Source: an uncultured Alphaproteobacteria bacterium
GTDB taxonomy: Bacteria > Pseudomonadota > Alphaproteobacteria > Micropepsales > Micropepsaceae
Direction of reading: 5' to 3'
Length of the DNA: 64,000 nucleotides
Assembly: GCA_903862715.1 (NCBI GenBank)
Contig: CAIOYY010000036.1
Location: 1-64,000, forward strand
A model generated the notes under the pieces. It was not told the origin of the DNA. It did no database searches and was given only the letters and a program-made list of their open reading frames with translations. Below are positions 53,864-62,216 of the stretch, in pieces. Position numbers and translations under genes: made by a program. Within the stretch, counting starts at the first letter, position 1. The number at the start of each line of letters is the position of its first letter.

Positions 53864-54613
53864 ATGACCAACCTTTCGCTCTCCGCGCGCCTCACGGCCC
53901 TCGCCAATCCGAAACGGTTTCTGGATCTTTCCGGCATGTTGCTCCCCTGGGTCGGCGGTGTAGCCGCGCTCCTGCTCGGCACGGGTCTGTATATGTCGCT
54001 GTTCACTGCGCCCCCCGACTACCAGCAAGGCGAAACGGTCCGCATCATGTTCGTGCATGTGCCTGCTGCTTGGATGGGCATGTTCGTCTATGGCGTCATC
54101 GCGACCGCGTCGCTGATGGGCCTCGTCTTCAAGCACCCACTCGCCGATCTGTCGGCCAAGGCAGCGGCCCCGCTTGGCGCGGGCTTCACCGCGCTGGCGC
54201 TGTTTACCGGCGCGATGTGGGGCAAACCGATGTGGGGCACCTATTGGGTGTGGGATGCACGCCTGACCTCCGAACTCATTCTTCTCTTCATCTACCTCGG
54301 TTACATCGCGCTTTGGGATGCGATTGAAGATCCGCAGCGTGCCGCCAAAGCTGCGGCGGTTCTCGCGCTGGTCGGTGTCGTCAATCTGCCAATCATCCAT
54401 TTCTCGGTCGACTGGTGGAACACGCTGCATCAACCGGCCAGCCTTCTGCGCGAGGGCGGGTCGGGCATCCATCCGGCCTTTCTCAAACCGCTTCTTTTGA
54501 TGGCGGTCGGCTATAATGTTCTGTTCGTGTGGCTCTGGTTTCTCCGCATACGGACGGAAATCTTCCGCCGCCGCTCGCGCTCGCTGATGCTCGCAAAGGG
54601 GGCAGGCCTATGA
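53864..54613 (+). CDS. ccmC: Heme handling protein CcmC
   Basis: Six-helix inner-membrane protein that presents heme to CcmE in the periplasm. 249 residues. The WWD-type tryptophan-rich loop is WGKPMWGTYWVWDARLTSEL, flanked by conserved histidines (FVHVPAAWMGM; IIHFSVDWWNTLHQPAS). The C-terminal charged tail is FRRRSRSLMLAKGAGL. It overlaps ccmD by 4 bases. Confidence 0.97.
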   Translation: MTNLSLSARLTALANPKRFLDLSGMLLPWVGGVAALLLGTGLYMSLFTAPPDYQQGETVRIMFVHVPAAWMGMFVYGVIATASLMGLVFKHPLADLSAKAAAPLGAGFTALALFTGAMWGKPMWGTYWVWDARLTSELILLFIYLGYIALWDAIEDPQRAAKAAAVLALVGVVNLPIIHFSVDWWNTLHQPASLLREGGSGIHPAFLKPLLLMAVGYNVLFVWLWFLRIRTEIFRRRSRSLMLAKGAGL

Positions 54614-54777
54614 GTGAATTTTTCGCCATGGGCGGCTATGCCGCCTTTGTCTGGCCTTGCTATGCGGCAAGCATTCTGGTGCTGGGCGTCATGATTATGC
54701 AAAGCGTTGCGGCGCATGCCCGCGCGCGAAAAGAGATAAAGCGCCTCGAAGGTGAGAGCCGGGATGCCGGCGCATGA
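54610..54777 (+). CDS. ccmD: Heme exporter protein CcmD
   Basis: 55 residues from ATG 54610, which overlaps the ccmC stop. One membrane helix (AAFVWPCYAASILVLGVMIM) follows the conserved MGGYAAFVW start, with a basic cytoplasmic tail (ARARKEIKRLEGE). It stabilises the CcmABC-CcmE assembly. It is too short for most gene callers' confidence, but context and the MGGYAxFVWPxY motif make it firm. It overlaps ccmG by 4 bases. Confidence 0.95.
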   Translation: MSEFFAMGGYAAFVWPCYAASILVLGVMIMQSVAAHARARKEIKRLEGESRDAGA

Positions 54778-55301
54778 GGAGCACGATCTTCCTCATCCCC
54801 ATCGCGGTCTTTCTCGGAATCGCGGCGTTTTTCTACGCGGGCCTCAGAAACGGCCCCACCACCATTCTGCCCTCGCCCCTGGTCGGCAAACCCGTGCCTA
54901 CCTTCGAGATGGCGGCGCTGGGACCAGAGTTCCAGACCTTCACGCATGACGAACTCGCCTCGGGAAAACCCATACTGATCAATTTCTGGGCCTCCTGGTG
55001 CGCACCCTGCCGCATCGAGGCCCCGATCCTGGAGGAGCTTGCCCGGCGGGAAGGCATCACGCTGTATGGCATTGCCTATAAGGATAAGCCGGAAGACGCC
55101 CGCGCATTTCTCAGCGAACTTGGAAATCCCTTTGCCCGCCTTGCCGACGACCCAGATGGCCGCGTCGCCATCGACTGGGGCGTGACCGGCGTTCCCGAAA
55201 CCTTCGTCGTCGATGGCGAAGGGATCATCCGGGCCCGTTTTGCCGGGCCACTGACGGAAGATGTGGTGCGGGACATCATTCTGCCGGCGGCGGGCCTGTA
55301 A
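54774..55301 (+). CDS. ccmG: Thiol-disulfide interchange protein CcmG/DsbE
   Basis: Membrane-anchored periplasmic thioredoxin-like reductant of apocytochrome c. 175 residues: N-terminal anchor (about 4-22), thioredoxin fold with active site WCAPC (Cys76, Cys79) in INFWASWCAPCRIEAP, the GVTGVPETFVVDGEGII block with the cis-Pro, and the YGIAYKDKPEDARAFL segment specific to the family. Last gene of the ccm run; ccmE, ccmF and ccmH are not present here. Confidence 0.96.
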   Translation: MRSTIFLIPIAVFLGIAAFFYAGLRNGPTTILPSPLVGKPVPTFEMAALGPEFQTFTHDELASGKPILINFWASWCAPCRIEAPILEELARREGITLYGIAYKDKPEDARAFLSELGNPFARLADDPDGRVAIDWGVTGVPETFVVDGEGIIRARFAGPLTEDVVRDIILPAAGL

Positions 55302-55368
55302 GCGGCAGCCCGGCGCCTAGCGCAGAAAATTCAAGACGGCTGTCCTGCCACGGCGCGCGATCGCCGGA

Positions 55369-55881
55369 TTAGCGCTGGCGGCGGCTGGTTGCCCGTTTCG
55401 GAGCCTGCATTTCCTCGGGCTCGGTATTTTCCGCAGCGGCAACGATGACCGACAGCATGCGGGCGAATTTCGCCCGGTCGCCTGCAGGAAGGGCGGCAAG
55501 AAGCGAGCGCTCTACGCGCTCGCTGGCGGCTCTCGCGCCGCGCAGCGCTTTGCGCCCTGAAGGAGCAAGCGTGACCGCATTGGCACGCTGATCGCTTTCG
55601 GTGCGCTCACGTGCGAGAAAGCCCTTCTCGATCATGCGGCGGATCATTTCCGCGAGCGTCGAGCGATCGATACCGGTCAGCGCAACAAGATCAGTTTGGC
55701 TAACGCCTTCATTCTGCTCGACCGCGACCAGCACCGTATATTGTTGTTTGGTAAGATCGCTGGCGCTGGGCTCGTGCGAAAACAAATCATTCGCATACTG
55801 AACGCAACGGCGAAGCAAATGTGACGGGGACTGCGAAAGGTCGAAGCCATTGGTCGACTTGCGCGGGCCTTTCGATGCCAT
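55369..55881 (-). CDS. MarR-family transcriptional regulator
   Basis: 170 residues with the winged helix-turn-helix at about 45-105: LTKQQYTVLVAVEQNEGVSQTDLVALTGIDRSTLAEMIRRMIEKGFL, followed by a wing ERTESDQRANAVTLAPSGRKAL. The C-terminal tail is basic and disordered (KRATSRRQR). Target genes are unknown. Two inverted repeats (55921-55937 and 55961-55976) lie 40-95 bases upstream of the ATG and are candidate autoregulatory operators. It converges on ccmG. Confidence 0.92.
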   Translation of the reverse strand: MASKGPRKSTNGFDLSQSPSHLLRRCVQYANDLFSHEPSASDLTKQQYTVLVAVEQNEGVSQTDLVALTGIDRSTLAEMIRRMIEKGFLARERTESDQRANAVTLAPSGRKALRGARAASERVERSLLAALPAGDRAKFARMLSVIVAAAENTEPEEMQAPKRATSRRQR

Positions 55882-55920
55882 CCCCCACTCCCAAGTTCTT
55901 GCAGAGATTTTTTAGCGATA

Positions 55921-55976
55921 GTCCGCGTACGGCGGACCCTGTGGATACAATAGCGCGAATGTTTGCGAACGCAAAC
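55921..55976. promoter_or_regulatory. Two inverted repeats upstream of the MarR gene
   Basis: GTCCGC-GTACG-GCGGAC (55921-55937) and GTTTGCG-AA-CGCAAAC (55961-55976) are both perfect. MarR dimers usually bind palindromes of this size near their own promoter, so one or both may be the operator; this is inference from position. Confidence 0.45.
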
Positions 55977-56106
55977 GGGACGAGACTTTTTTTTGACGGC
56001 CGGACGCGGCGTTGTGTCCCGAAAGCCGCATGCTTGCAGAAATGTTTTTCATGTCCCGAACTGGGAACATGGAACTCTCCACCGAGCGTGCTGCCGGGCC
56101 AGGTAC

Positions 56107-56685
56107 CTACTCGACCGCTGCGGTGGTTTCTTCTTCTATTTGATTGCGGGCTATGAACGGTGTCTGCGTAAGGACGAATAGCAGCGTAAGGGGGAAGACC
56201 CCCCACACCTTGAATGCAACCCATGTGTCGGTGGAAAAATTACGCCACACGATTTCGTTGACCACTGCAAGCGCGAGGAAAAACAATGCCCAGCGCCGCG
56301 TCAAAATGCGCCACGCGACATCGGGCATTTTTACATTTTGTGCAAGCAAATATTTCAGGAAAATGCGTCCGAAAAAAAGGCCACCCCACAATACGCCGGC
56401 GAACATCAGGTAGAGAATAGTCGGCTTGAGCTTGATGAAAATCTCGTTTTCAAGCCAGAGCGTTAGCCCGCCGAAAACGAGGACCAAAGCAAGCGTCACC
56501 AGCGGCATGGGCGAAAATTTGCGCTCGATGGCGAAGCCAACAATGATGGCGAGCGTGATGACCACCATGAAAGTGGCCGTGGCAGTGAAAATGTCGAATT
56601 TCGTGTTGGCGATGAAGAAAATGATCAATGGACCGAGATCGAGCGCAAGCCGCAGAAACGGGTTCATGGGGCGTTTATCGGACAA
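56107..56685 (-). CDS. yciB: Inner-membrane septation protein YciB/IspZ-like
   Basis: 192 residues with about five to six membrane helices. The family core is LRLALDLGPLIIFFIANTKFDIFTATATFMV, then LTLWLENEIFIKLKPTILYLMFAGVLWGGLFFGR and WALFFLALAVVNEIVWRNFSTDTWVAFKVWG, the classical YciB (intracellular septation protein A) pattern. The start is TTG 56685 with AGGGGA upstream; the internal ATG (MNPFLRL, residue 7) is an alternative. It follows ftsY by 11 bases, the usual alphaproteobacterial order after dapF-mtaB-ftsY. Confidence 0.94.
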   Translation of the reverse strand: MSDKRPMNPFLRLALDLGPLIIFFIANTKFDIFTATATFMVVITLAIIVGFAIERKFSPMPLVTLALVLVFGGLTLWLENEIFIKLKPTILYLMFAGVLWGGLFFGRIFLKYLLAQNVKMPDVAWRILTRRWALFFLALAVVNEIVWRNFSTDTWVAFKVWGVFPLTLLFVLTQTPFIARNQIEEETTAAVE

Positions 56686-56696
56686 TTCTGGTTCCC

Positions 56697-57638
56697 CTAT
56701 TTGCCGGTAAGCGCCTGAGCGAAGGCTGCGGCGTCAAACACCTGTAGATCCTCTGCGCTTTCGCCGACACCGATGAAGTGTATGGGCAGGCCGAAACGAT
56801 GGGCCAGCGCCACGAGAATACCGCCCTTCGCGGTGCCGTCCAGCTTGGTCATGATAAGTCCCGTCAGCGGGATGGCACCCTTGAACGCCTCAACCTGAGA
56901 AAGGGCATTCTGCCCCGTCGTGGCGTCCAGCACCAGAATGGCGGCATGCGGCGCATCCGGATCGCGTTTCTTCAGGACGCGGACGATTTTCTCCAGTTCC
57001 GCCATCAATCCCGCTTTATTCTGCAGCCGGCCCGCGGTGTCGATCAGGAGAATGTCCGCGCCTTCGCTCTGCGCTTGCGTCAGCGCCTCGAAGGCAAGGC
57101 TCGCGGCGTCCGAACCCGTGTCGCGGAAGATCACATTCGCGCCAGCGCGCGCGCCCCATACTTTCAATTGTTCGACCGCTGCAGCGCGGAATGTGTCGCC
57201 CGCGGCGAGCAGCACCTTTTTCCCGTCCGCCGTAAGACGCGCGGCCAGCTTGCCGACGGTCGTTGTCTTCCCGGTTCCGTTCACGCCCGCGATCAGCACC
57301 ACAAAAGGTTTTCTAGCGGGATCGATGCCAATGGGCGTTGCCCGGGGCGCGAGTATTTTGGTGATTTCGCGCGCGAGAATGGTGCGTATCTCCGCCTCGG
57401 TGATTTCCTTGTCGTAGCGGTCCTTCGCCACTTCAGAAGCCAGATGGGCGGCAACCGTCGTGCCTACATCGGCGCGGATCAGGGCGTCTTCCAGATCGGC
57501 GATGGTCTCGGCGTCGAGACGCTTCTTCGTAAAGAGCCCGCCCAGGCCGGAGGTCAGTGACGTTGTCGAGCGGGCAAGGCCCGCTTTCAGCCGCGCGAAC
57601 ATTCCGGGCTTTTCGGAAGGCAATTCACTCGAACTCAT
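56697..57638 (-). CDS. ftsY: Signal recognition particle receptor FtsY
   Basis: SRP-receptor GTPase that docks Ffh-ribosome complexes at the membrane. 313 residues: short N-terminal part without the long acidic A domain of E. coli, N domain (about 13-95), G domain with GVNGTGKTTTVGKLA (118-132), DTFRAAAVEQL, DTAGRLQNKAGLMAEL and TKLDGTAKGGI, ending with the GVGESAEDLQVFDAAAFAQAL insertion box. It overlaps the mtaB stop by 4 bases. Its partner ffh is 5 kb away on the plus strand. Confidence 0.97.
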   Translation of the reverse strand: MSSSELPSEKPGMFARLKAGLARSTTSLTSGLGGLFTKKRLDAETIADLEDALIRADVGTTVAAHLASEVAKDRYDKEITEAEIRTILAREITKILAPRATPIGIDPARKPFVVLIAGVNGTGKTTTVGKLAARLTADGKKVLLAAGDTFRAAAVEQLKVWGARAGANVIFRDTGSDAASLAFEALTQAQSEGADILLIDTAGRLQNKAGLMAELEKIVRVLKKRDPDAPHAAILVLDATTGQNALSQVEAFKGAIPLTGLIMTKLDGTAKGGILVALAHRFGLPIHFIGVGESAEDLQVFDAAAFAQALTGK

Positions 57639-58927
57639 GCAGAGGCCTGTAAGCGTCGCAAAGGCTGCGCAATCGGAGAGGAAATCCGGGAGAGAAGATG
57701 CGTTCCGTCGTCTCCGGCCATACTCATCCGCATCAATGTTGCGGGCGCAACCGTTTCATCGACATGCACGCCCGCGAAACAGGGGGTGCGCCCAAAGCCG
57801 GTTTTTTCGACCAGAATATCCTGTTCGCTTCCCACTAATGAGGCGAGACGGGTGCGCAAGGCGTGCGCACCTTTCCCGCGCAGCCTTGCGGCGCGGTCCT
57901 TTACGATGTCGCGCGTCACCTGAGGCATCTTCGCGGCCGGCGTTCCCGGACGCGGACTGAAGGGGAAGACATGGAGATAGGACAGGTTCGCATCGTCCAC
58001 GAGCTGCAGCGTGTTGGCGAACATCTCCTCGGTTTCGGTCGGAAAGCCCGCGATCAGATCGGCGCCGAACGCGGTCTCGGGCCTCAGGCGCTGGACGCTT
58101 TCGACAAAAGCGATGGTGTCGCTGCGCGAATGGCGGCGCTTCATGCGCTTCAGGATCATGTCGTCGCCGGCCTGCACGGAGAGGTGGAAATAGGGCATCA
58201 GCCTTTCCTCCTCCGCGACAAGGCGCAAAAGCTCGTTATCGACCTCGATGGAATCGATCGAGGAAAGTCTCAGGCGCTTCAGCTCAGGCACGTGTTTCAG
58301 AATGCGTGCCGCGAGCACCCCCAGACTTGGTGTACCCGGAAGGTCTGCGCCATAGGCCGTCAGATCGACGCCGGAAAGAACGATCTCGTGAAAGCCTGCT
58401 TCAACGAGACGGCGGGCTTCTTCCACCACCGCACCAAGGCCGACACTACGCGAGGGACCACGGCCAAAGGGAATGATGCAGAAGGTGCAGCGATGATCGC
58501 AGCCATTCTGCACCTGTAATACCGCGCGCGCGCGACCCTCGAAGGAATCGACGAACTGCGAGGCTGTTTCCCGGACCGACATGATGTCGTTGACGCGCAC
58601 ACGCTCCGCGGTTCCCAGAAAATCGGCGCTGTAGCTTTTGGCTTCGAGCTTCTCGGTATTGCCGATGACCTGGTCGACTTCGTCCATCGCCGCATAGGTT
58701 TCGGGCTCCACCTGCGCAGCGCAGCCGGTCACGATCAGTCTGGCGTTCGGGTTCTCACGGCGCAGCTTGCGGATGGTCTGGCGCGACTGGCGCACGGCTT
58801 CGGCGGTGACGGCGCAGGTATTCACGATGATCGCATTTTCGAGCCCAGCTTCGACGGCGCGCGCCCTCATCGCCTCTGATTCATAGGCGTTGAGGCGGCA
58901 GCCGAAGGTGACGATCTCGACGCTCAC
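57635..58927 (-). CDS. mtaB: tRNA t6A37 methylthiotransferase MtaB
   Basis: Radical-SAM enzyme converting t6A37 to ms2t6A37. 430 residues. The UPF0004 domain binds an auxiliary cluster through Cys10 (TFGCRLN), Cys38 (NTCAVTAEA) and Cys69 (TGCAAQ). The radical-SAM cysteines are Cys143, Cys147 and Cys150 in NGCDHRCTFCIIPFGRGPSRS. FHLSVQAGDDMILKRMKRRH and DLIAGFPTETEEMF follow. The C-terminal TRAM-like region is shorter. GTG start overlapping dapF by 4 bases. Its substrate modification is made by TsaD, also in the window. Confidence 0.96.
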   Translation of the reverse strand: MSVEIVTFGCRLNAYESEAMRARAVEAGLENAIIVNTCAVTAEAVRQSRQTIRKLRRENPNARLIVTGCAAQVEPETYAAMDEVDQVIGNTEKLEAKSYSADFLGTAERVRVNDIMSVRETASQFVDSFEGRARAVLQVQNGCDHRCTFCIIPFGRGPSRSVGLGAVVEEARRLVEAGFHEIVLSGVDLTAYGADLPGTPSLGVLAARILKHVPELKRLRLSSIDSIEVDNELLRLVAEEERLMPYFHLSVQAGDDMILKRMKRRHSRSDTIAFVESVQRLRPETAFGADLIAGFPTETEEMFANTLQLVDDANLSYLHVFPFSPRPGTPAAKMPQVTRDIVKDRAARLRGKGAHALRTRLASLVGSEQDILVEKTGFGRTPCFAGVHVDETVAPATLMRMSMAGDDGTHLLSRISSPIAQPLRRLQASA

Positions 58928-59775
58928 CCTTCCTTCTCCAATGTGTCCAAATCGATTTCGCCGCGATAGCTGAGACTGGCGGGACCGGTCATCAGAATGT
59001 GGTTGTCGCTTTCACGCCATTCGATATCGAGCCGGCCACCATCGAGTTCTACCGCGACATTGCGTCCCGTAAGCCCGCGCCGATGCGCCGCAACGACGGA
59101 CGCGCAGGCGCCGGTGCCGCAGGCGCGGGTAATCCCGACGCCGCGTTCCCACACCCGCATGCGGATTTCATGGTCCGAGCGGCGCTCGACGAATTCCACA
59201 TTCACGCGGGCGGGAAACCAGGGGTGATGTTCGATGCGGGGGCCGAGGCTTGCGACCGGTGCGTTTTCGGCATCGTCGACGAACAGCACGGCATGCGGAT
59301 TGCCTGTCGCGACCGCGGAGACCGCGCTCAGCGCCGCTTCGGTTGAAGCGTCCACCGGGAGCGCGAAGGATTGCGTGTCCACTGCCTGCGCCATCGGAAT
59401 TTCACGCCAATCGGTTTGAGGGGTGCCCATGTCGACGGTGACAAGGCCATCCTTTGCCGCAAAGCAGCGCATGGATACGCCCACGCTTTGCAGACGGATT
59501 GCCGTCTTTCCACTTTCCTCAAGCAATAAGCGCCCGACACAGCGCGCGGCATTGCCGCAGGATTCCACTTCGCCGCCATCGGAATTGTAGATGCGCATGA
59601 AGGCGTCGGCGCCGTTCAGATCGTTCTCGATGACGATCACCTGATCGCAGCCGATCCCACGCCTGCGGTCGGCGATGGCACGGGCAATGCGCGAATCCAG
59701 CGCGAGGGGCGAAACCCTTGCGTCGAACACGGCAAAATCATTGCCGAGGCCATGCATTTTCAGAAAGCGCGTCAT
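58924..59775 (-). CDS. dapF: Diaminopimelate epimerase
   Basis: Converts LL- to meso-diaminopimelate for lysine and peptidoglycan synthesis. 283 residues. The two catalytic cysteines are Cys73 in ESCGNAARCVG and Cys219 in RACGTGACAS. FLKMHGLGNDFAVFDAR at the start and GIGCDQVIVIE are typical. First gene of the dapF-mtaB-ftsY-yciB run, with 4-base overlaps between the first three. Divergent from the S9 peptidase gene; 130 bases separate the starts. Confidence 0.97.
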   Translation of the reverse strand: MTRFLKMHGLGNDFAVFDARVSPLALDSRIARAIADRRRGIGCDQVIVIENDLNGADAFMRIYNSDGGEVESCGNAARCVGRLLLEESGKTAIRLQSVGVSMRCFAAKDGLVTVDMGTPQTDWREIPMAQAVDTQSFALPVDASTEAALSAVSAVATGNPHAVLFVDDAENAPVASLGPRIEHHPWFPARVNVEFVERRSDHEIRMRVWERGVGITRACGTGACASVVAAHRRGLTGRNVAVELDGGRLDIEWRESDNHILMTGPASLSYRGEIDLDTLEKEG

Positions 59776-59905
59776 GGCGGGTATATAGGCCCTGAAGGCG
59801 TGATGCGCCAGATAATGCCCTGCCGTTTGGGCAATGGGCGGCTCCGGTTGATCTTGGGCGGTTCCGCCCGCAAATTCGGCCCAGACATGACATGGATATG
59901 GGTGG

Positions 59906-62008
59906 ATGCGCTTTCGGTATGGAGTTGCGGCGATAATGGTTCTGTCATTGGTTTTGGGCGGCGCGGTCCTGGGGCAGGACGCGGTAGACGATCCCTTTCT
60001 CTGGCTCGAAGAAGTCCATGGCGAAGCGCCGCTGGCCTGGGTCGCGGAACAGAACGCGGTTGCCCTTGGCCGCCTGAAAAGCGATCCCGCCTACCAGCAG
60101 AATTACGACACCGTCCTCGCGCTTCTGAATGCCGAGGATCGCATTCCGATGGGTTCGCTACGCGGGGATTATGTCTTCAATTTCTGGCAGGACGCGGTGA
60201 ACGAACGTGGGTTGTGGCGGCGCGCGACGCGTGAATCCTATGAAACGGTCGCACCCGAATGGGAGGTGCTGATCGATGTCGATGCGCTTGCCCGCGCCGA
60301 AGACAGGAATTGGGTGTTCAAGGCGGCGTCCTGCGCGCCGTCGGGCATGCGCTGCCTGATCTCGCTATCGCCGGGCGGCACCGACGCGGTCGAGATCCGC
60401 GAATTCGATCTGGCGGCGAAAGCGTTCCTCGAGACGGGCTTCACATTGGCGGAAGCCAAGTCCGACGCTTCTTATATCGACGATGATACGGTTCTTTTCT
60501 CCAGCGATTTTGGCGAGGGCAGCATGACGGCGTCGGGCTATCCGCGCATCGTCAAACTGTGGCGGCGCGGCGAAGCGCTCGCCGATGCGGCGCAACTTTT
60601 CGAAGGCACCGCGGAGGACGTCGGCGTCTGGCCCTATGTCATGCGCGGTGATGCTGGGCCTTTAGGCATTGTGGTGCGCGCGGTCAGCTTCTTCGAATCC
60701 GAGTATTTCTACATTGCGCCGGGGGGTGATCTCGTGAAGCTCCCTCTGCCGCTGGCGGCTTCATTGGAAGGCATGACCGGCGACCGGGTACTTGCCATCC
60801 TGCGCAGCGACTGGACGCCGGAAGGGCAGGATATGCTTTTACAGGGCGCCCTGATCTCGTTCTCATGGACGGCATTCCTCGATGACCCGGAAGCTGCGCC
60901 CGCCTTCGATGTCCTGCATCTGCCGGGCCCGCGCGGTTCGATGGAAACCGTCGCTGCCGGGCGCGATGCGGTTTACGTCTCGTTGTTTGAAAATGTCGTC
61001 GGCAGTGTTCATGTGTTCCGCAATGTTGATGGCGCGTGGCAGGAACGCGCGCTTGGTCTCCCCGAAGGCGGGTCCACCGATATCGTTTCGGTGAACGCGT
61101 ATGGGCCGGAGGCGTTTTTCACCTATCAGGGCTATCTGACGCCGACGACGCTGTACCGTGACCGCGGCAATGACAGCCCTGAGCACATCAAATCCCTACC
61201 GGCGCGTTTCGACGCCGAAGGCGCGAGCGTCGCGCAATATGAAGCGACGTCAAAGGACGGCACGAAAGTTCCATATTTTCTTGTCCGCCTCAAGGGCGCA
61301 ACCGGACCCGTGCCGACCGTGCTCTATGGCTATGGCGGCTTCATGATGTCGGAGACGCCGCGCTACTGGTCGAGCATCGGCGCAACCTGGCTGCCCAAAG
61401 GCGGCGCCTATGCGGTCGCCAATATTCGCGGGGGTGGCGAATTCGGACCCGCCTGGCATGAAGCGGCGATGAAGCGAAACCGCCAGCGCAGCTATGACGA
61501 TTTCATCGCGGTGGCCGAGGATATGGTCGCGCGCGGCTTCACCACGCCGCAAAAGCTCGGGATCATGGGCGGCTCCAATGGCGGGCTTCTGGTGGGCGCG
61601 GTCGCAACGCAGCGGCCCGACCTGTTCGGTGCGGTCGTCTGTCAGGTGCCGTTGCTCGACATGATCCGCTACATGCAGATCGGCGCGGGCGCTTCATGGG
61701 AGGGAGAATACGGCAATCCCGATAACGAGGAGGAGCGCGCGGTGCTGCTCTCCTATTCGCCCTATCACAATGTAAGGCCGGGCGTGGACTATCCGCCCAT
61801 GTTCTTCGTCACCGCGACGTCGGATGACCGCGTGACGCCCGTCCATGCGCGCAAGATGGCGGCGAAAATGGCGGCGCAGGGACATGACTATCTCTTTTAC
61901 GAGAATACCGAAGGCGGCCATGCGGGCGCGGCGAACAATGCGCAGCAGGCCGAAATGCTCGGGCTGACTTACACCTATTTCGCGCAGGAACTGGGGCTGA
62001 GCGAATGA
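59906..62008 (+). CDS. Prolyl-oligopeptidase family (S9) serine peptidase, exported
   Basis: 700 residues with an N-terminal signal (MRFRYGVAAIMVLSLVLGGA, cleavage near LGQDA). An N-terminal DPFLWLEEVHGEAPLAWVAEQN segment and a beta-propeller of about 400 residues precede the hydrolase domain. Catalytic Ser557 is in GGSNGGLL, Asp in SDDRV (640-641) and His672 in EGGHAG. YGYGGFMMSETPRY and NIRGGGEFGPAWHEAAMKRNRQRSYDDFIA are prolyl-oligopeptidase hallmarks. It is most likely a periplasmic or secreted oligopeptidase. No partner genes adjoin it. Confidence 0.93.
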   Translation: MRFRYGVAAIMVLSLVLGGAVLGQDAVDDPFLWLEEVHGEAPLAWVAEQNAVALGRLKSDPAYQQNYDTVLALLNAEDRIPMGSLRGDYVFNFWQDAVNERGLWRRATRESYETVAPEWEVLIDVDALARAEDRNWVFKAASCAPSGMRCLISLSPGGTDAVEIREFDLAAKAFLETGFTLAEAKSDASYIDDDTVLFSSDFGEGSMTASGYPRIVKLWRRGEALADAAQLFEGTAEDVGVWPYVMRGDAGPLGIVVRAVSFFESEYFYIAPGGDLVKLPLPLAASLEGMTGDRVLAILRSDWTPEGQDMLLQGALISFSWTAFLDDPEAAPAFDVLHLPGPRGSMETVAAGRDAVYVSLFENVVGSVHVFRNVDGAWQERALGLPEGGSTDIVSVNAYGPEAFFTYQGYLTPTTLYRDRGNDSPEHIKSLPARFDAEGASVAQYEATSKDGTKVPYFLVRLKGATGPVPTVLYGYGGFMMSETPRYWSSIGATWLPKGGAYAVANIRGGGEFGPAWHEAAMKRNRQRSYDDFIAVAEDMVARGFTTPQKLGIMGGSNGGLLVGAVATQRPDLFGAVVCQVPLLDMIRYMQIGAGASWEGEYGNPDNEEERAVLLSYSPYHNVRPGVDYPPMFFVTATSDDRVTPVHARKMAAKMAAQGHDYLFYENTEGGHAGAANNAQQAEMLGLTYTYFAQELGLSE

Positions 62009-62099
62009 GGGCCATTGGTGCTGGAATCCTCCGAATGTTGACTTATCTGCCCCTCCCGCCCTAAAAACCCCGCGATCCGGACAGGCATAGCCTCTCCGG

Positions 62100-62154
62100 T
62101 CCTGGGCAAGGCCCAGGATCGCCCCCAGGCAGCGCAGGTGCGCCCCCTGGGGCG
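62100..62154. repeat. Two adjacent strong hairpins between the S9 peptidase gene and ffh
   Basis: TCCTGGGC-AAG-GCCCAGGA (62100-62118) is a perfect 8-bp stem. Directly after it CGCCCCCAGG and CCTGGGGCG enclose an inner GCGC-AGGT-GCGC (62120-62154). They may form a compound terminator for the peptidase gene: TTTGGCGTTTAT follows on the plus strand. Confidence 0.55.
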
Positions 62155-62216
62155 TTTGGCGTTTATCTAATGCCTTCCTCGGGTTTTCCGGGCTGGGCGT
62201 GGCGGTTGGAGCATAG

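Noticed and set aside
62100-62154. SRP (4.5S) RNA gene next to ffh
   Set aside because: The hairpins lack the conserved asymmetric loop and GGAA-type tetraloop of SRP RNA and are too short.
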